From an uncultured Balneola sp. (GTDB lineage: Bacteria; Bacteroidota; Rhodothermia; Balneolales; Balneolaceae), in the NCBI GenBank assembly GCA_913058495.1, contig CAJXQC010000012.1:1-64000 (forward strand): DNA of 64,000 nucleotides, read 5' to 3'. A program made the translations under genes and the position numbers. Positions 60,801-64,000 of this stretch are shown here, piece by piece; the stretch's first letter is position 1; every line of letters starts with the position of its first letter. The notes under the pieces were generated by a model that was not told the DNA's origin, ran no database searches, and saw nothing but the letters and a program-made list of their open reading frames with translations.

Positions 60801-63800
60801 TTATCGAAGATCTTTTTCTTGTATTGAAACAGTGATCTGTTTTACTCTTCCTGATCTTTCAAATACTTCGCTCGCTAAATTTTCATCCAACTCCGGTGTT
60901 TCAAAGCTTTTCGAAGATCCATCACTTAGATCCACATCTAATCTACTTTTGTCTGAAATCCGGTAGATCACGGGAACCTGACAGCAAGTAAATCCTAAAG
61001 CATTTTCAGGTAATTCGATCCTATATTCGTTCTGATCTACTGATACCAGATCGAATGATTTCTTTTCTGTTGAGAACTCTTCTTTTTTCAGAAATGAAGG
61101 ATCAAAACTTAGTCTTCCGTCTTTGATCTCTATGCCCAGTTCTCCGATTCTTACCAAAACATCTTCCTTAACCTGTCCCGTCATTCCCGGTTGCTGAGCT
61201 CCACGATGTGCCGGTGTATGTGAGTATGGATCAGTAGAAAAAGCCCCGTATAATTCCGGTGATTTGTGAACACCAATGCCCTCTCCTATTTCATCGAAGT
61301 GTTTGGCTAGTTCTTTTGCAATATCTTTATCAACATTGGCTTCATCAGCTCTCTCACATACTTCATAGACAGCGAGGTGTAGTTTAGAAACCATGTGCCA
61401 ATAAATAGACCCGAGTCCTTCATATCCAAAGAAAGTACCTGACCTGCCGGTAAATGATTTGTGATCAAATACGTTCTCAAAAACTCCAAGAATTAGTTGT
61501 TCTTCCTTTTCTACTAATGATTTGTATTTATCTGATAAGTCAGATAATCCCTTTTTGAGGTCGCGGGCATTTCTAAAGTTTCCATTAAAATGGTATTCAC
61601 CATTAACATCTTTTGTTATGATTCGATGATTTCCATCCACTTCAAGCTTTTTAAGAAGCTCTGATCTATTTATTTCTTCTTTGGGAATAGTATTTTTATC
61701 GAGGAAACCCGGTAATTCTTTGTTCGGGTACAGGATATAACTCTTTTGATCATCACGATACAACGCACTAGCACGGAGTGCATCCAGAACGTTAAGTTCT
61801 TCTTTCGGGCTAAGATATCCTGAACTAAGTACTGCAACCTGACCTTCCAGCATTTCATCCAAATGAGAAATAGAAATCCGATCAACATTGATACTCATCA
61901 GGTTATAGGCATGATACAGATCATCTTCTCTTTGGTTAGCTTCTATAGAATGCTCCAAAAATTCCAACGCTGTACTTACAAAACCCTTGATCTGATCTAA
62001 TTCGATTTTAACCGACTCACCACTAAAACCGTGATCATAAATTTGATTTCTGTATTCGCTACCGGCAAGTCCAAGCTTGTCAGTGATCTTTTTTCGTTCT
62101 GAATCACTGATAGAGCTGTTTAATAATGTCTGATTGTTCACCAGTACATCATTAATGGAGTTAAATAATTTTGCTAACTCTTCAGAAACTGAATATGAAT
62201 TAGATTCAACGTCTGCCAAAACAGGTTCTATGAACTTCAAAAATCTTCTCAGATAATAGAGAGTAACCATTGACACACCATTACCCACTAAAGCGTTGTT
62301 TGCATCATTCCACTCAGGACGCTGAGTATTCATCCAGATACCTGCTTCAGGAATAAAGTTGGAAATTTTTGCCAATACAGTAGCAAGGATCTTCTCTAAA
62401 AAATTAACGTGATGGATTTCTTCTTTTTCGCTACCAAATAAGGCTCCGTCGGCTCCTCTTTCTGCTACTTTTTGTCGAATTGACTTATCTGATTCTTCAT
62501 CAAATTCGATCGTGTCCTTTGGATCACTTACAATATCCTGATAAGACTTAATACGATAAGGAACATTTGCGTATACAAAGCTTTCTTCTCCGAATAATGT
62601 TCTTAAAGCTTTGGGATCATATTTCTCATAGAACTCAAGGAACTTCAACAAATAGATGATCTGATGATCACCCCAGTATCCTATGTAAGACCACGGATCA
62701 TCCGGTTCTATGGTTTCCCAATCAAAACCATCTTTAGTAACTCGATAAGGATTGTAGCCGTCAAAAGTGGTCGCGTTTAAAAACTTGAAGATCATCCCTT
62801 CTAAAAAATCCGGGTATGAATAAACCAGTGCTTCCCAATTCTGAAAGATGTCTCTCCAGTTTCCTTCGTAGTCTAAGATCTTTGATCCATCAATTTCACT
62901 GTGCGTATTGATGGAAAACTGATTCCAAGGTCTGCTCGGATCTCCGTGACGTCTGCTGAATTTCAGTGGTAGGTATTCTTTGGCAAGTCTTATCAGATCA
63001 ACATCTAAAATGTTTACCAACCATTGATTTAACTCTTTTTTATCAAAGGAATCTTTTAATGAGTTTATGAAATCAGAGTTCCTGTCAACTACTTGCTTAC
63101 TAGCTTTTCTTAGATAAGTAACAAAATCCTTTTTTTCGATCTTGTAATTTTCATCAAAAGTTCCACCTCTCATTATATTGAACAATACATTCGAATAATG
63201 ACGTGTATCGTTTAGGACATCACTGGTAAGTTGAAGCCCGTCAGCGCCGGCTACTAGTTGCTTTAATTTTTGAGTACCTCGTTCTATATCCTCATCTATC
63301 ACTTTGGTTAAACCTGAATCATTTTTGATTTCGTGATTCAACCTTACCACATGAGCTTGATCCAGATTTACATTTGCAACAAAAGACCATTTCTTCTCAG
63401 AATTTCCGGACAGATCGATTTCAGATTCAATAAAATAAGCGCCTTTCTCGCCTTTTATATCTGTTTCTTGCTGAATTCTTTTGCCGGCTCTGAATTCATC
63501 TAATTGTTTTGAGGAAAGCAGATAGTTGGCGTTCTCTAATCCATATGACCAAACCGCATTTGCTTTCAGAGCTTCACTTGGTTCTGCTTTATCAACTATA
63601 ATTGCACTTAAAGCAAAAATACCTAAGCCTGAATCTTTAACTAGCTCACTTCTTTTGTAAGCATCAACAAGATTACTTGCTCTGGTTTGCAGATCAGCGC
63701 TAACGCCATATGGCATTATATTTTGCAAGCCATCTAAAACAGTAACTTTTCTGTTTTTTGAACCGGAATTGGTCAAACTAGATTTTTTTACAAAACCGTA

Positions 63801-64000
63801 CAGATTACTGGTATTCCATTGATATCGGAAAGTTAAATCCAGGTCATGGTTGATCTCCTCAAACATGATCTTATTGCCAAATCGATTCTTATATAAATTT
63901 CTGGTCGTTTTAAACTTGCTCTCATTTCTAACTGAAAAAGGCTCCCAGATCTTAATATCACCGTCAGTAGCAATCTGGAATATAGTTTTGCTCCCTGTGA
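60801..64000 (-). CDS. GH149-like beta-1,3-glucan phosphorylase, 5' end beyond the window
   Basis: The frame is open to the right edge; the ATG at 63866 is internal, as in-frame codons upstream still look coding (for example IWEPFSVRNESKF). At least 1060 residues are visible. RPEWNDANNALVGNG (coded near 62290-62325) resembles the catalytic WND motif of GH94-type phosphorylases, and THTPAHRGAQQPGMTGQVKE-like sequence near 61155-61215 matches their phosphate-side loop. Size and company (GH17, GH30, transporter) fit family GH149, which makes glucose 1-phosphate from beta-1,3-glucans with phosphate, saving one ATP per glucose. Family assignment is by eye; GH94 or GH161 relatives are the alternatives. 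No signal peptide can be judged. Confidence 0.7.
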   Translation of the reverse strand, partial: TGSKTIFQIATDGDIKIWEPFSVRNESKFKTTRNLYKNRFGNKIMFEEINHDLDLTFRYQWNTSNLYGFVKKSSLTNSGSKNRKVTVLDGLQNIMPYGVSADLQTRASNLVDAYKRSELVKDSGLGIFALSAIIVDKAEPSEALKANAVWSYGLENANYLLSSKQLDEFRAGKRIQQETDIKGEKGAYFIESEIDLSGNSEKKWSFVANVNLDQAHVVRLNHEIKNDSGLTKVIDEDIERGTQKLKQLVAGADGLQLTSDVLNDTRHYSNVLFNIMRGGTFDENYKIEKKDFVTYLRKASKQVVDRNSDFINSLKDSFDKKELNQWLVNILDVDLIRLAKEYLPLKFSRRHGDPSRPWNQFSINTHSEIDGSKILDYEGNWRDIFQNWEALVYSYPDFLEGMIFKFLNATTFDGYNPYRVTKDGFDWETIEPDDPWSYIGYWGDHQIIYLLKFLEFYEKYDPKALRTLFGEESFVYANVPYRIKSYQDIVSDPKDTIEFDEESDKSIRQKVAERGADGALFGSEKEEIHHVNFLEKILATVLAKISNFIPEAGIWMNTQRPEWNDANNALVGNGVSMVTLYYLRRFLKFIEPVLADVESNSYSVSEELAKLFNSINDVLVNNQTLLNSSISDSERKKITDKLGLAGSEYRNQIYDHGFSGESVKIELDQIKGFVSTALEFLEHSIEANQREDDLYHAYNLMSINVDRISISHLDEMLEGQVAVLSSGYLSPKEELNVLDALRASALYRDDQKSYILYPNKELPGFLDKNTIPKEEINRSELLKKLEVDGNHRIITKDVNGEYHFNGNFRNARDLKKGLSDLSDKYKSLVEKEEQLILGVFENVFDHKSFTGRSGTFFGYEGLGSIYWHMVSKLHLAVYEVCERADEANVDKDIAKELAKHFDEIGEGIGVHKSPELYGAFSTDPYSHTPAHRGAQQPGMTGQVKEDVLVRIGELGIEIKDGRLSFDPSFLKKEEFSTEKKSFDLVSVDQNEYRIELPENALGFTCCQVPVIYRISDKSRLDVDLSDGSSKSFETPELDENLASEVFERSGRVKQITVSIQEKDLR

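Overview
The window is a 64-kb chromosomal piece of moderately AT-rich DNA from a bacterium of the Bacteroidota/Rhodothermota-Balneolota kind. A marine Balneolaceae-like genome (Balneola, Gracilimonas and relatives) is my best guess. That is an inference from three things: a type IX secretion (T9SS) sorting domain carrying the YPNPFNP motif typical of that group, promoters of the TTG-N20-TAnnTTTG type, and the gene families present. Gene density is high, the minus strand dominates, and there is no phage, insertion sequence or CRISPR array.

Layout. 1-2.4 kb: the end of a preT-like gene, preA (reductive pyrimidine catabolism), then two small orphan ORFs around an attC-like palindrome. 2.4-7.3 kb: a cluster of hairpins, a PTPS/QueD-family enzyme, and a TonB receptor with a partner beta-helix lipoprotein. 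7.5-19.9 kb: ftsH, thiL, an ExbB/ExbD energising cluster, a very large beta-rich envelope protein, dsbD, and the ribosomal genes rpsF-rpsR-rplI. 20-21.7 kb: two orphan ORFs bracketed by two diverged copies of a ~270-bp repeat and a shorter related hairpin element. 21.8-33.1 kb: complex I genes nuoN, nuoM, nuoL and nuoK, nuoJ, interrupted by a pterin dehydratase (phhB), an antiporter/Omp85-like pair on the other strand and a lipoprotein; then uppP. 33.2-47.2 kb: moxR, a lipoprotein bracketed by a ~190-bp direct repeat, rpsA, cmk, rpsT, gpmI, clpC, a secreted propeller-like protein, and an SDR/glycosyltransferase pair. 47.3-47.7 kb: four tRNA genes (Pro, Arg, Cys, Glu).

The most distinctive region is 47.7-64 kb, a locus for beta-1,3(1,6)-glucan (laminarin-like) use. 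A minus-strand operon runs in from beyond the right edge. It encodes a very large protein I read as a GH149-type beta-1,3-glucan phosphorylase, a GH17 lipoprotein, a GH30 lipoprotein, a GPH/MFS sugar transporter, two GH17 enzymes without signal peptides, and a 1329-residue secreted protein built from duplicated carbohydrate-binding-like modules and a T9SS tail. A membrane-spanning propeller/Y_Y_Y/helix-turn-helix regulator follows. Together they suggest surface cutting by lipoprotein glucanases, uptake of short glucans by the transporter, and trimming plus phosphorolysis inside the cell. No SusC/SusD pair is visible. The last GH17 gene ends in a run of 13 A; a -1 slip there would read without a stop into the T9SS protein gene.

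A second theme is intergenic repeats. A family of short paired hairpins sits just 3' of several genes, nearly always in the gene's orientation, and unknown AT-rich single genes are repeatedly sandwiched between longer direct repeats. Starts were moved inward from the longest ORF where a terminator, a better ribosome binding site or a signal peptide argued for it. Family names rest on motif recognition by eye; no database search was run.
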